In this document: positions 13,301 to 24,133 of the stretch, one piece after another | Position numbering within the stretch: position 1 is the first letter of the stretch | How the letters are laid out: each line of letters begins with the position of its first letter | NCBI GenBank assembly: GCA_002633005.1 | Contig: NMRA01000465.1 | Coordinates: forward strand, 95,310-159,309 | Length of the DNA stretch: 64,000 nucleotides | Direction of reading: 5' to 3' | Source: Phoronis australis | Lineage: Eukaryota > Phoronida > Phoronidae | The notes under the pieces: model-generated | Databases searched by the model: none | Told to the model about the DNA's origin: nothing | What the model saw: the letters and a program-made list of their open reading frames with translations, nothing else | Made by a program: the position numbers and the translations under genes

Positions 13301-16106
13301 CAAAATTTAATCCTGTGTCTCAGCAAGTTCCATTTATATAAGCAACGTCTCAAGGGTAAACCTCCAAATTTAATTGTATTAACAAAAGAAATTAACAGTT
13401 ATTACTCCAGTGAAAAACATATTTATTCAAAAAATTTACAAATGGAAAAATTTACAAACAGGTGGTCACAAATGCATAATTTGATAGCAATGTAAGGATA
13501 TTTTATCATTCCAAAATACTCTCCCCCCTCCTTTTTTTTCAGAGCCATATACTACTATATTGTCTTGTATGTTTTTGTTTTCTTTGTTAAATCTATTTCA
13601 AAATCCGGTTCACGTATATTTTTAACTTAGTAAACTTTATTTTCATTGAATTGTAAAGTAAGGCAAGGGAATCCCAGACCTTTGTCCTTACTTATGTTGA
13701 ACTGGGAGAATAAAAAAATTTAAAAAAAAATAAAAAAAAATGGCGTTTTACTGATTTTGGGAACTGAACTAGGGACTGCTCGAAAAAAAAGTTTGACAAC
13801 AGGAGTATTTCGTCGAGTTGGAAGGAATTAAATACGCCGACGGTTTCCTAAGGTGTCCAGCTATGCGCAAAGGGTGCTTATAACAACGTACCTTTGATTT
13901 TTTTATAAGTGTATGGCATAATTCGCCGAAAAGCTACCGGCGTATGAAGCGCCTATCATTCAGTGCTCTCTAACCGTCTCGCATCGACACCGATTGGGTG
14001 GCCTCTTATGAGGTTTCGTTGAAATGTTCTGTCATATTTGAGGTGCTCAACTGGAAATGACGGAAGTACAAGAGACGTTGCTCAGCAAACTGGATTGCAC
14101 ATAAAGGGCGTGACCTACATAAAGTCCACGAAAATGAAAGCCCTCTTATTCGATGTTGACACACACACGCAAGTGACAGTTCACGTGCGCGTCGTTCTCT
14201 GTGCCGCATTAAATGATCAGCGATGCCAACCGGTAAGGCATAAAATAGCCGTGGAGCTTAACTGGAATAGAGTGATGTTTTACACTTTTAATCTGTGTTC
14301 CATTTCCATTGCATTATTGGCGGATCCCTAGGGTATAACAGGTCTACGGGGACCTCGTTCTTCTTACCACCATGAGCTCGAGGCAGTTATTCGCTGTACA
14401 AACTGACACGTGATGAAAAGATCTGCTCGCCGCGAATAGGCTCCTCCTTTACTGAACTTCGCTTTCGCGTAGGTAGAAAAATGCATTCCGATCGACCGAT
14501 CTACTTTACAAAATGTCGGGTTGACAATTGACCCTTCTGCCAATTTCTTGGTGTCAGCATTGCTAATCAAAATGCAATAATGTAAGTTTGCTTGATTTAA
14601 AATGATGAATTACACAGCAGTTAGGACATGAAGTAGTGACTATATATTACATTTTCATGTGAAAAGGCAGGAGAAGTGCTTGACACTTGAACTGCATTGT
14701 GGGTAAGGGCTTTCAGGTGAGGGTGATGCAGTGAGCTTTCTGGACAGGCGTATTGGAGGTGTTTTCAGTCTGTTCTGTGTAAATAGAACATCGGTTTTTA
14801 ACAGGACATTGTATATACTTATTAACGAAGGCATATATATAATTTCGAACTACATTTGCAGCTGATCGTGTAAAATCGCTTAAAAATCTTGTAACTAGAT
14901 GCAAAAAACTAACATTTCAATAATCATACTTGTCCATAGGATTTTTCGTTTTGTTCACGGGAATTAGCTCGTTATCAGTGCAGGAGTTGACGACCAATCA
15001 CAAATACAATTTCCACAGACTTTAATCAATTTTGTTGGAATAGAATCATTTGTTGCGGCAACTTGAGGGTCAACAGTGTGAAACGGTTCTGTCGCTTCCG
15101 TAGTTGGATGACCATTTCCCTTCAGGAGTCTCAAGTATGCTTGTGACATTGTTATTACGCACCAACGCCAGATCCAACCATCAACCGTCCTGTGCAATAT
15201 TATTTAAAAATAAATAGGTACCAGGGTTTTCCGTAGATTAGCCAGTGGCGGATCTAGGATACCATGAGAGGGGGGGGGGCAACATGCGAAGATGACGTCT
15301 CGGGGAATTGGGCAAAGCGTGATTGTGTTTGCAGCAGAGACCCGAATGTTGCNCAAAAAAAAACGAGAACGCCGCGGTCCGGGTTCTGAGCCCTACCCCT
15401 TCTCCGCTACCGGTCCTTGTGCACCATTTTCTCACGCTTTGCGCTGTTGCTGTTCCACTTTGCTTGCGGGGGGAGCCCGGCCCCCCCCCTGGGCCGAAGA
15501 AACGCCCATTGGCGTTTATTCGGAAAATTATGTCAAATACACGCCCATGGGCGTTTATTTGGTGTTGCTAAATCGCCGGTATTTGTGTCTACATTGGTAT
15601 ATCGTTGTGTACGCAGGTAGATTGTAACGCTCAGCGGGCAGCTGGCAGAAGGCGCCGAGACGCAGAGAAGGGCTTTGATGTTGCCTTTGCAAGTACTCCT
15701 TTGACGATTCGCAAAGGTAGAATGTTCAATTTGACCTATGACTATCACTTTTTGTTCAATAGAATGAAATATGCAGTTATTTACATCTGTCTACTGTAGC
15801 TAAACATCACTGCTTCTTTGATTGGACCCCAACAACTAGCGTCAACCCACCACTGCTATCTGTGAAGTGCACATGTAGTCTACTCGACCGTCTTCATCTT
15901 TTGTAGCTCCCACGAAGCCGTCAAATGCCAAAGACCCCGTTACCACCACCCCGACTTTGACCTCCGTCTACACTATTATAATCACGACGCTTGCGGCGCT
16001 CGTTTTGATTGCTTCACTTTTGGTGTATGTTGTCAACAAGAGAATGCAAAGAACTAACAGAGATACATGCCACGTGGTGCCAAATGATAAACATATCAAC
16101 CAGTAG
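1305..16106 (+). CDS. ZP-domain type I membrane protein, 9 coding exons, 376 aa
   Basis: Exons: 1305-1349, 2542-2563, 5651-5823, 7027-7196, 8963-9090, 12254-12356, 14043-14232, 15617-15716, 15907-16106. All junctions keep frame. Exon 1 is a signal peptide (MKILQVAILAITCYQ). ZP-N follows with Cys 27, 59, 77 and 117. ZP-C includes the IKDGC motif (Cys215) made by joining exons 6 and 7, then Cys 267, 275 and 280. RRRR at 288-291 is a furin-type site after ZP-C, as in ZP proteins that polymerise extracellularly after cleavage. A membrane span lies at about 333-353, followed by a 23-residue tail. Exon 2 is a 22-nt microexon. The exon 3 donor is the less common GTTAGT, chosen because only it keeps frame. 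An acceptor (ctacag) directly precedes the ATG, so an untranslated exon probably lies upstream; one candidate donor is at 287. Inferred role: filament or matrix component, or egg-coat-like protein. Partners are unknown. Confidence 0.87.
4533..4707. repeat. Palindromic MITE with tRNA-like core, copy 1
   Basis: Long imperfect terminal inverted repeats run inward from atattggtcac/gtgaccaatat and continue through CACGTGACC and GTCTGAAAAGAT. The core carries tRNA T-arm-like segments in both arms (cctcgaacgcgggacc on one side, ggtcccaggttgtagacc on the other). The same arrangement recurs at 62392-62667. It sits in intron 2 of the ZP gene. The ends are unmistakable; its origin from tRNA halves is inference. 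Confidence 0.7.
5199..5205. other. Assembly gap (7 N) after a poly-T run
   Basis: Seven N follow a T homopolymer. Sequence across this point is uncertain. It falls inside an intron of the ZP gene and does not affect the coding model. Confidence 0.95.
7797..8366. mobile_element. Non-autonomous DNA transposon with ~30-bp inverted ends
   Basis: The left end at 7797-7828 (gggaaacacctcgctggttc, then cctgcgtgc) is repeated in inverted orientation at 8336-8366 (gcacgcagggaaccagcgag, then gggaaac). The 570-bp span has no recognisable transposase. It sits in an intron of the ZP gene. Family not assigned. Confidence 0.6.
10282..10438. mobile_element. hAT-like MITE, copy A
   Basis: A ~157-bp element starting near GGCGGATCCA and ending AAATCCGCCACTG. 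The interior includes a phrase reading roughly gcccgtcagacatccgcac and cgaactgccaaatggaatct. Three related copies lie in this window (19793-19940 inverted, 25624-25742 partial, 49894-50041). CAGTGGCGGAT-type ends are typical of hAT-derived elements (family knowledge). No coding capacity. Confidence 0.75.
11086..11304 (-). repeat. tRNA-derived SINE-like sequence split by a palindrome
   Basis: Read on the minus strand, an A-box (TGGCTCAGTGG, 11281-11291) is followed by a D/anticodon-like stretch. A B-box (GGGTTCAAATC, 11086-11096) appears only after about 160 bp. The interruption is a foldback whose arms are 11108-11124 (cagtaacgctaggacct) and 11223-11239 (its near inverse). A real tRNA would have these boxes about 35-45 bp apart. 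So this is a tRNA-derived repeat invaded by a MITE, not a functional tRNA. Confidence 0.55.
12838..13956. repeat. Foldback element with ~210-bp inverted arms, host of a LINE insertion
   Basis: The left arm (about 12838-13050) and right arm (about 13741-13956) match in inverted orientation. Matching blocks are aggcgcttc/gaagcgcct, a cacgttattataa-like block, ccttaggacacc-like and ttaattccttccaactc. The arms are imperfect but collinear. The centre is occupied by a LINE 3' end. The element lies between ZP exons 6 and 7 (12356 and 14043). Its left arm gives an open frame that can be mistaken for an exon. Confidence 0.7.
13108..13741 (+). mobile_element. 3' end of a non-LTR retrotransposon (zf-RVT fragment plus A-rich tail)
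   Basis: The frame at 13124-13495 encodes a CxxC-x8-H-x4-C motif (CTFCKTEPETLLHLYWQC) followed by FW. This is the zinc-binding domain found after reverse transcriptase in L1-like and related LINE ORF2 proteins. After the stop come about 240 bp of non-coding sequence and an A-rich tail (13711-13740) that ends at the right foldback arm. Only the last 123 codons remain, so it is a 5'-truncated dead copy. An N lies at 13107, at its left edge. Confidence 0.8.
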
Positions 16107-16380
16107 ATAATAGACATGTCCTACGATCTTGCTCAAATTACACTGAATTTCTAATATGACATTTATCCATAGAGTTTCGTGTATAATTCATACTCGAGAG
16201 GGGTGCTTATTTAAACGATTAGTGGTTTTTATTATTACATAGTGCACTATTACAATCTGGCCCTATGTCTTTATGCTATCCCCATCGCTCATCCTGCTTT
16301 ATCGATACCTCATGGCGCTGATGTACACCGTATACACACATGAACTTAAAAGAACATGGTTAGTCTACAATTAATTTATT

Positions 16381-16386
16381 AATAAA
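16381..16386 (+). terminator. Candidate polyadenylation signal of the ZP gene
   Basis: An AATAAA lies about 275 bp after the ZP stop codon, followed by T/G-rich sequence. A sensible distance for a 3' UTR end. Another AATAAA lies near 16790. Confidence 0.45.
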
Positions 16387-16448
16387 TATACCTTTATGTT
16401 TGTAGTGAATAGTCTTCTACTTCAGCTGTGTTGGTTTTGACCATTTTA

Positions 16449-16555
16449 AGTGGTCGGGTATAACGTACCGCAGTTTGATAACCAGTTCTTTCCACTGAAT
16501 AACGGGCATTAAACTGGTTCTCAAAATATTTGCACCTTATATCCGACTATTACCG
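16449..16555. repeat. Foldback MITE, AACTGGTT family, copy 1
   Basis: Inverted arms run from ggtcgggtataac to ttatatccgactattacc, with inner arms aaccagtt and aactggtt around a short centre (cactgaataacgggcat). A second, better-preserved copy is at 61557-61668 with the same order of blocks. Confidence 0.7.
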
Positions 16556-16559
16556 AATA

Positions 16560-19500
16560 ACGTAATACGGAGACATGCCGCCTAACGGTTGGTGTTGTAG
16601 TGAGGTAGATGGGCCGCCTTGTTTTATTGATACTGAAATGGCAGCCTTGATTGCTTCAAACAAATGTCGGTTTATCTACACTTTAATCATCTAGTCTGAT
16701 TTCCTAGAATTTGCTAAAATACGAGTCGTTTAAATAAAATTCCAACGTTTTAGGTTTGACCACTACCCTGTGTCTAATCTTTATACTCGAAATAAAACTC
16801 CTAGTTATATTTAGAGATTTCAGTTCTACATGTACAGGTACTTAAATCTCGAGTCAACCCAGAATTGTTAAAAATAATTTCGAATTCCGTTTAAAAAGGA
16901 TTAGACTCTGGGCTCAGAGCAATGAAATGGCAAAATCTGGCGTGTTTCGTAATTTCATACAAATCACCGATTCCTAAGAAAGGCTGATAGTCAAAGTTAA
17001 TTGAAATCGAGATGGCCACCTCTTAAGCTGCCTCGATCGTTGCCGTATGCGCCATCAAATTCAAGCTGGCTTGAAAACGTAAAAGGTTCTTGAGTGTTTG
17101 TGCAAAAAAAGAGGCGAAAAGCCGAACCCGATTGGGGGAGTAATTTCTCTAGAATAGCATTTGGGAACGAAATCGAGCGCTGGACTACTGTGTGAGATGG
17201 GCTGAGCATTTCCAAAAAAATGTGAGGACGTTAATCTGTTCAACATACACATTCGCTCTGTACATGATCACTCACCGGAATTCACACCCCCGACAGATCT
17301 GATCGACGGACAACCAGCTCTTCATGAACAATGTTTTCATGAAATATTATTCTTAGAATTCTTCATTAGGAAAATGGTACATATCTATATCTATGTTTAT
17401 ATCTACATGTATATCTATATCTATGTCTAATTGTGCTGTTGTAAATCACCGCGTTGGTTTTGTGATATTCAGAAATAGTCAGATTTCAAGTTCTTCAAAT
17501 TTTCACCTTTTCGATGGCGGTCAACACTACCAACTGATAGAGCTATATCATCAAAAACCTGCCATGACAAAAGTGGCAATTAATTTCATCATGAGGGGAC
17601 CTACCTTAATAGGAGAGGTTGTAAAGTTGGGCTCCACTCTGTGAGCGGTCCTTAAGAAGAAAGAAAGTAAATAAAATGGTGGCCATGAATGTGGACACCA
17701 ACAGGACTCCTTCAATAACTGGACAGGGCTTTAGTATGAAAGGAAACGTAAATACCAAACGGGAAATAAACGGCAGTTGCTGCTATAATCAGGAGCAGGC
17801 AGGTTGTCACCTTCACATCAAGTTATAATTATTCCTTGTTACAGAGGGCCCCTCGAGAAATGCAACGTGTGGGACAATTTGTGTTGTGTATAGCAAGTTT
17901 TCTCTGACTTTTTCGAAGTACATGCATGTATAATTTACGTGATTTGAACTGCAAAAACTTGGGCTTCCACAAACAAAAATGCACTGACCCGACCAATACA
18001 ATAAATATACATACCCAGAAAGCGCCAAGAGGCATTCTATTTGGGTTATACAGTACAAAACAAAGATATCTATATACCATGATACACAATTATCAAAATG
18101 AGAAACTGATGTTAAGATTACAATGATATGTTTTAAATATAAGTATGATCATGACAAATATGAATATATCATTGTCATAACAATAAGTGATGTTACAGTT
18201 AAAGTGATGATTCGTAAATAAACAAATCAATACCATGTTATCGACAAACACAAAGAGATTTAATATTAAAAGGAAATTTTTGAAACAATTTCGAATAAAA
18301 CATTACTTACATTTAAGCCGAGATTTTTAAAACATTTTACAGAAAAATAATTTTGTTATATATTTGTGGAAGATCTTAAAATTTTTTTGTAAACATTGGG
18401 GGTATTATTGTGACGGACCTGCTTCATTCTAAGTCACTTAACGTCGTTTTTATGACAAATCTCGTCAGGAGAAAATCGACTCGTTACAATTAATTCCAGT
18501 TTAGTTCGTATTCCCAACAGTACCGGTTTTCAGAGGGCTTGCGATACCAATCTTTCTTTTTGTTAATCGCCAAGCTCAGTCTTTTTTCCGATGTCACGAC
18601 GCAATCGCCAATTATCTACTACGCTGAATAGACAACGTATCAACTTCGTGATACCAGCGGCGAACGGTGACGTTGGTTTGTTCCAGTTGATGTAGGTATA
18701 AAGTTCTAGCCCTGGAAGTCCAACTTCTCGACCCACAAGACCAATATATTCTATTACTAGAGCTTAAGCCACTTGATTAGCCGCGAGAGTATGCACTGTG
18801 AATTTCCGACTGTCTATTCGAACAAGTTTTGATCTAGTGTTTTAGCTATTAAATCAAGCTTGATGTCATTGCTTCAGTTTTCATTTTGACACTTTTGTTC
18901 ATTCACCAGGACCCTTGAGCTAACGCTTCTAGGCAACCAGCGATTTCCGGCAAAATTAGCCAACAAACAGGACCGTTACACTGACCAGTCTTTGTACGAA
19001 CCGACCCGTGGCCCTCCGGCCGGATACCGGGAACAGTCTGGCCTCCGAGGAGTCTGATATCTTTTCATCTCCACTCTCACAACAACTTTTGCACAATCTA
19101 TCAAACAATATGCTATGGCTGTTACTGTGCTTTACAGAAAGAAGTTTACCTTGCACAAATCCAATCTAACATTTAATGTTGCTGACAGAGTACATTGTTC
19201 TTTACCACTTTTAAAATTTTTTACCGCCATCCCGCCACACCATCAAAATGTGACATTTTTTACCCCTGGCGACAATGAGATATTACCACATACGAGCTAC
19301 ATAGCACTCTGTTGCTCTTCGACTAAAAACGTGACGTTTCATTTTTTTGGAGGCGCCGCAATTGTGCATTCGACTTGAAAAAAACGCACACTTTTCGGAG
19401 TAACGTCGCCCATTCAACAAAAGTAAATGCCTGGACTTGCGTGTTGCGCCGCGAACGTTTCCACCCATCACATGATGATGTCTATGGTTCCGGGCCCTTG

Positions 19501-20283
19501 CGTTTTGGCATAATTAAATTCATAAACTAAACATCATTTCTCATACCTGACAAGTTTAAAAAATATTGTTTTTTACCAAGAATGTTACGAAAATGCGAAT
19601 AACAACAGCTCAGTGTTTAACCAGAAAGGTTAAACGAAAGAAATAATTTCAATGATTAAAAAGATTTCTACTCTATCAAGACAAAGATTTCAGAATATGG
19701 GTCTCTCACAGTTGCTGTGAAAAAATTATTCAGGCAAACATCCAAAGCTTTACACCTTTATATATTAATTGGACCTTTTGGTGCGCTTTGATGTAGAGGC
19801 GGGCCAAGGGGGCCATGTCCCCACTAAAATTCTCCCAAATTCCCTTTGGCAGTTCGGGGGTGCGAATGTCTGACGGGCGAAATCCTGGCTAATACTCTGC
19901 CTTGGGTCCTCCTAACTCAAAAACCTGGATCCGCCCCTGGTTCTTCAGTAAAAATTCAGAATGCAATTCGGGAGTTGAGGTGGGTTTTAAGATCCTAGCG
20001 GCGAAGAAACGAAGCACCGTAATACGGCGGGAAACATCATGCAAGAGCATGCGCACTATACCATGTATTTCCCGCGGTTAATGATCACGTGTCTATGTTT
20101 ATTTATTAGCCTGCGGCAACAAAGAGGCCGTGTGCAGCTTTGTGCAATCTGATTGGCTGAACGACACTGTAAACTTGCGATTCATGATTGTATGTCTCCG
20201 GCCGGGGTCTCCGGTATTTGATACGGGAAAAACAAAAGAAAATTATTGCGTCTTTTCGTTAGTTTGCCGTCATATGCACGGCA
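16560..20283. other. Intergenic stretch, no gene recognised
   Basis: Between the ZP gene and the zinc-finger gene I find only short open frames without recognisable domains or consistent splice partners. It holds an ATCTATATCTATG-type simple repeat around 17375-17425, AT-rich sequence near 18.1-18.4 kb and one hAT-like MITE (19793-19940). Confidence 0.5.
19793..19940. mobile_element. hAT-like MITE, copy B (inverted)
   Basis: Same family as the 10282 copy, in the opposite orientation. It runs from a ggcgggccaagggggcc-like end, through cagttcgggggtgcgaatgt and gaaatcctggctaatactct, to cctggatccgcccctgg. Confidence 0.75.
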
Positions 20284-22018
20284 ATGTCTACTGTCGAGTT
20301 CTTATCTGTTGATGAGAATGAATGTCATTCGCGGACAAAACGCACAAGAATCGATTCGAGCCGACTCGACGGTACAAATCCTACTGGTCGTAAAGCACTC
20401 GAACTCGGAGGTGTCATCGATGTTTTGAGAAATTATGAGGATTACGAAGGTGGCATCAACTGCAGTATATGTGGTGAGTTCTTCGTGTAGCCTGGCATAG
20501 TTTTGTGTCATTCTACTGGGCCGAACAGTTCAATCAAATTTATCAATTTTGCCAATCCATTCGTGATCAAACCCTGGGACGGCCATGTTTAAATTCCCAC
20601 TATGCATTCTTTGTTTATGTGAAAGTCGTCAGATTCTCCTCAACAGATTCCGCCCATAAAAGTCCCATTATTTAAGTTGGGGTTTGGTGAGCACTCGTCA
20701 AATCTCAACAGGTCGCTTTCGTATGCATGACAATGCTGTCGGGCTCTTATTATTTCGTTTATTCGGTCATCGGAAAATTATTTTCACCACCACATGGTTT
20801 TTAATGAATATTCATTAGCGTGGTTCATTGATAAAGTTTGACCTACTTAGATTCCGACCAACACTGTTGTGTTTGGGTCCAAGTTGTCACAAACGCGGCG
20901 GCAGAGTACTATATTTTTATAAAAGATAGAGCTATGTAGGCTCTAAAGCTGTCGCTCTTTGCAAATTCAGAAATCACATCACCAGTGGTTCAATCATAAT
21001 AACATCTCTTTACTAATCTCTGTCAACAGGTTAGGCCTTTATCTCTGGCAAAATAGCCATTCTGTGCTAAAGTGTTCATACCATTTTAAAAGAATATAAG
21101 AAAAGAGCACTGTGTGTTTGATAACTTGACGCAAACTATCAAATTATTATTTATAGTGTCACAACTTATATGGAGAAATAATTTCATTGTTTTTAAACAC
21201 GCAGCTATTTCATGTCTGAACCTCATATCTCGGAAGTGGCTGCTTGCATTTATATGAAACTTTCAATTACTTATTGCTTTATGCATTGGTCTTCAAAACG
21301 CTTTTCTGTATGGTATTAAATTATCCACTTTTGCATGAGGGGCTATAAAATAGGACTTATATGATTTCCTTGAATGTATTTGAGGTTTCTTCTTGAACAT
21401 TTGTATAAAACAAACTTTAGGTCATGCTATTGGCACCATTGTTTTGCTATTAATGTGATCTTTGTTTTACTGCTAGATTTTCCTAAAAGACATGTTCGGG
21501 TGACTCGAGTGATTAATGGCAGATTGGTCAAAAGTCAAAAAACCAACAAATTCTACACGGTCTCTACTTTTAGGGAAATTAGGTTATTTTTACTGTGTTG
21601 AATTCTATAGTCCTGTAGATAGTGGCGAAATACACCAACATGGCGGTGAGGTCCCACAGTTAAGTTATATTTTCTTTTCCATCCATTTTCAGGTAAACTA
21701 TACAAGAGTAGAGTGTGCTTTACTAAACATCTGTGGGAACACAGTATTTACTGGGACTTGTTTGATGGAGCTAAGAACCACGAGAGGGTGCTCGCTATAC
21801 AGGCAGCGCTAATCTTATATAGCGGTAACCATGGTTACCTGCTGGACGAGTCTAACATATTATCTTATCTGCTGGTCACTTCGCCCCACGAGAAAAGAAA
21901 AGACTGTGAGCTGACCGAGGCTGTGAAACAACCAGTAAAATCAAAATATTTGTCCGTGGTCAAACGCAGGAAACGTAACTCTACCGGTGACTCCACAGAC
22001 AGTGTATGCAGTGATTAA
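20284..22018 (+). CDS. Single C2H2 zinc-finger protein, 2 exons, 171 aa
   Basis: Exon 1 is 20284-20473 and exon 2 is 21693-22018. The join g|gt restores a Gly inside the finger. The finger is C60-x2-C63-x12-H76-x3-H80 (CSICGKLYKSRVCFTKHLWEH), continuing directly into a conserved-looking helical block (HSIYWDLF, then NHERVLAIQAALIL). The N-terminus is polar with RTKRTR. The C-terminus is basic (VVKRRKRN) and Ser/Thr-rich, a possible nuclear localisation signal. The fixed block after the finger recalls a family of single-finger proteins seen in fungi and animals whose function I cannot name. DNA binding is possible but not shown; one finger is usually too little alone. ATTAAA near 22402 could serve as poly(A) signal. 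Confidence 0.82.
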
Positions 22019-23540
22019 CAGTCCTGTTGTAAAACTTTTCAAGAGCTTGTTTTTGTTGATGCCAGTCAGGTTGTCGTGGTAACCAGTGAATTGAATAATC
22101 ATCAGTAGTGCTACAGATGAACAGATGAGAATCTTACACAAATATCTGAAACATTGTGTTACATTTTTAGGGTGACTTTCATGTTAGAAGCAGGGCGCTT
22201 ACTTTGACTGTTATGACAGCTGTCATCTTAAAGGAGCTGGCTGGACTATTGTTTAGTTTACAAGTTTTCATATTTTGTATTACTGTCTTTGCACAAGTTC
22301 TACAGTGCTGCAGTACACGTGATGGTGATTTTGTTGTTGGGAAAAAAGTTTTGTTGATGGTAATTAACTAAAACGTTACAAAAAATCAGTATTTTTCAAA
22401 TTAAACAACCTGTTATTTGAAATCAAATTCAAATTTTTTATTGATCAATGAATGTTGTAAAACAGCAACTACTTTGTTGCAAAGTGTGTGGGAGCCCCAC
22501 AAGTGCTGTTTTACAAATTTTTCATTTGGGAGAGTCCCATTTGTTTTTTATTTTCTTAAATCATGGCCAAAATATCCACAATATTTTTGTATTAGAATGA
22601 TCAGAATCATGGTAAAACATTATGTGTCATAGAATAGTCATAGTCATGCTTTGTTTGTATATTAAGAATGTTTTACAAGTATATTTAATACGAAGTTGTG
22701 TCGCATTTTGAGGTCCAAATATGTTGACGAGTCATGCCAGATATATTGCATTTATTTTTGTACAGATACTGTGTATGTATATGAATTTTATTTCTTAAGA
22801 GTTACAGTTGTTTATAAGTTGACGGATTTTGTTGGAATTTGTCTAGCTTTGTGTGGAGTTAAGGCAGAAACTCAGAAGCGAAAGTAACATGAAATTGTCA
22901 GCATGTTTTGCTTTCAGTGTTAGCGAGCAGAGGTTTTATCTACTTATCTTTGAAAACATAGCTGTTCATTGTAGAATCTACAGAAATTTGCAACTTGTAA
23001 TTTGTTGAATGTAGTAAACGGTAGAGAAAGTTGACTTAAGTTGTGTCCATGATATACAGGGTGAGGTGGCTAGTTCCTTTAATTAAGAGGACAGAAACGT
23101 AGTAGAGTGCTCGAAAGGGGTAGGCATGGGAAGTTCTGCCCCTCCTAGTGAGGGTTTGGGAAACTACCTTGAGAAAGTTTTGGCAAGAGCTCATTTCATG
23201 CATTTTGTTGACATCTTTTGCATTAAATCTGAGTTTGTGCCTATCAATATCAATGTGACTGTACGAGCTGGGCACCTGCAACCTTGTGTATGTCACCGTT
23301 TATGGTGCTTGCCAGAAAGTACTCCTGAAAAAAACAATGGTAATTTTTTGTTTCGAACCACCAAAATTTTGGGGCCATGCCTTCTGAAATGAAGCTATGT
23401 ATTCTGCCAGATTATGAACCAAGCTTTTCCTGTTTGTTCACTTTTTAAGTGCATCTCGTCTGTTGATTGTGTTTTAATTAATGCCAACAGATTTTGATAT
23501 TGAAATATGAGAAATTGTAGTCTTAAGAACATTAGTAGTC

Positions 23541-24133
23541 CTGATATGTTTTATGCGTAACAGATGTTACCCAATGAACTCCATGTGCTCCTATATCTCA
23601 ATACTAAGTTTTGTGTTCTCAGAATGGAATAGTTGCAACTGACGCCCTCTGGCTGCAGAGATCATACTCATAATGGAGCACAAGTGTGGTCTTCTGACTG
23701 AAGAAATCATAGGTTGCTCTGTCGATTTCCCGCTTGTTTGGACTCCTTCCATTTGGTCAAACTTGTGCTCAGCTGGGATTATTTGCNAGAATAATAGACA
23801 CTTATCTTGAGTTCGCCCAAAAGTAGAGTAGAAAATGCCAAACCTAATTTCGAGTTCCATTTCGAGTAAAAAGATTGGAGACCGGGCCCTGATATATTTT
23901 ATGCGTAAGTGATGTTACCCAATGAACTCCATGTGCTTCTATATCTCAATACTAAGTTTTGTGTTCTCAGAATGGAATAGTTGCAACTGACGCCCTCTGG
24001 CTGCAGAGATCATACTCATAATGGAGCACAAGTGTGGTCTTCTGACTGAAGAAATCATAGGTTGCTCTGTCGATTTCCCGCTTGTTTGGACTCCTTCCAT
24101 TTGGTCAAACTTGTGCTCAGCTGGGATTATTTG
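23541..24133. repeat. Direct duplication (~246 bp) with an N at the inner edge
   Basis: 23541-23786 and 23888-24133 are nearly identical; both contain gttgcaactgacgccctctg and gcttgtttggactccttcc. The first copy stops at the N at 23787, with about 100 bp of unique sequence before the second. This may be a haplotype-overlap artefact or a true duplicated repeat. The unique spacer makes it less clear than the cases at 32178 and 45177. Confidence 0.75.

Noticed and set aside
13124-13495. 123-codon ORF as a host gene
   Set aside because: It is the zf-RVT end of a truncated LINE with an A-rich tail.
15244-15500. Fifth hAT-like MITE (starts CAGTGGCGGATCTAGGAT)
   Set aside because: Only the end matches; the interior differs from the other copies, no matching right end is found, and an N lies at 15353.
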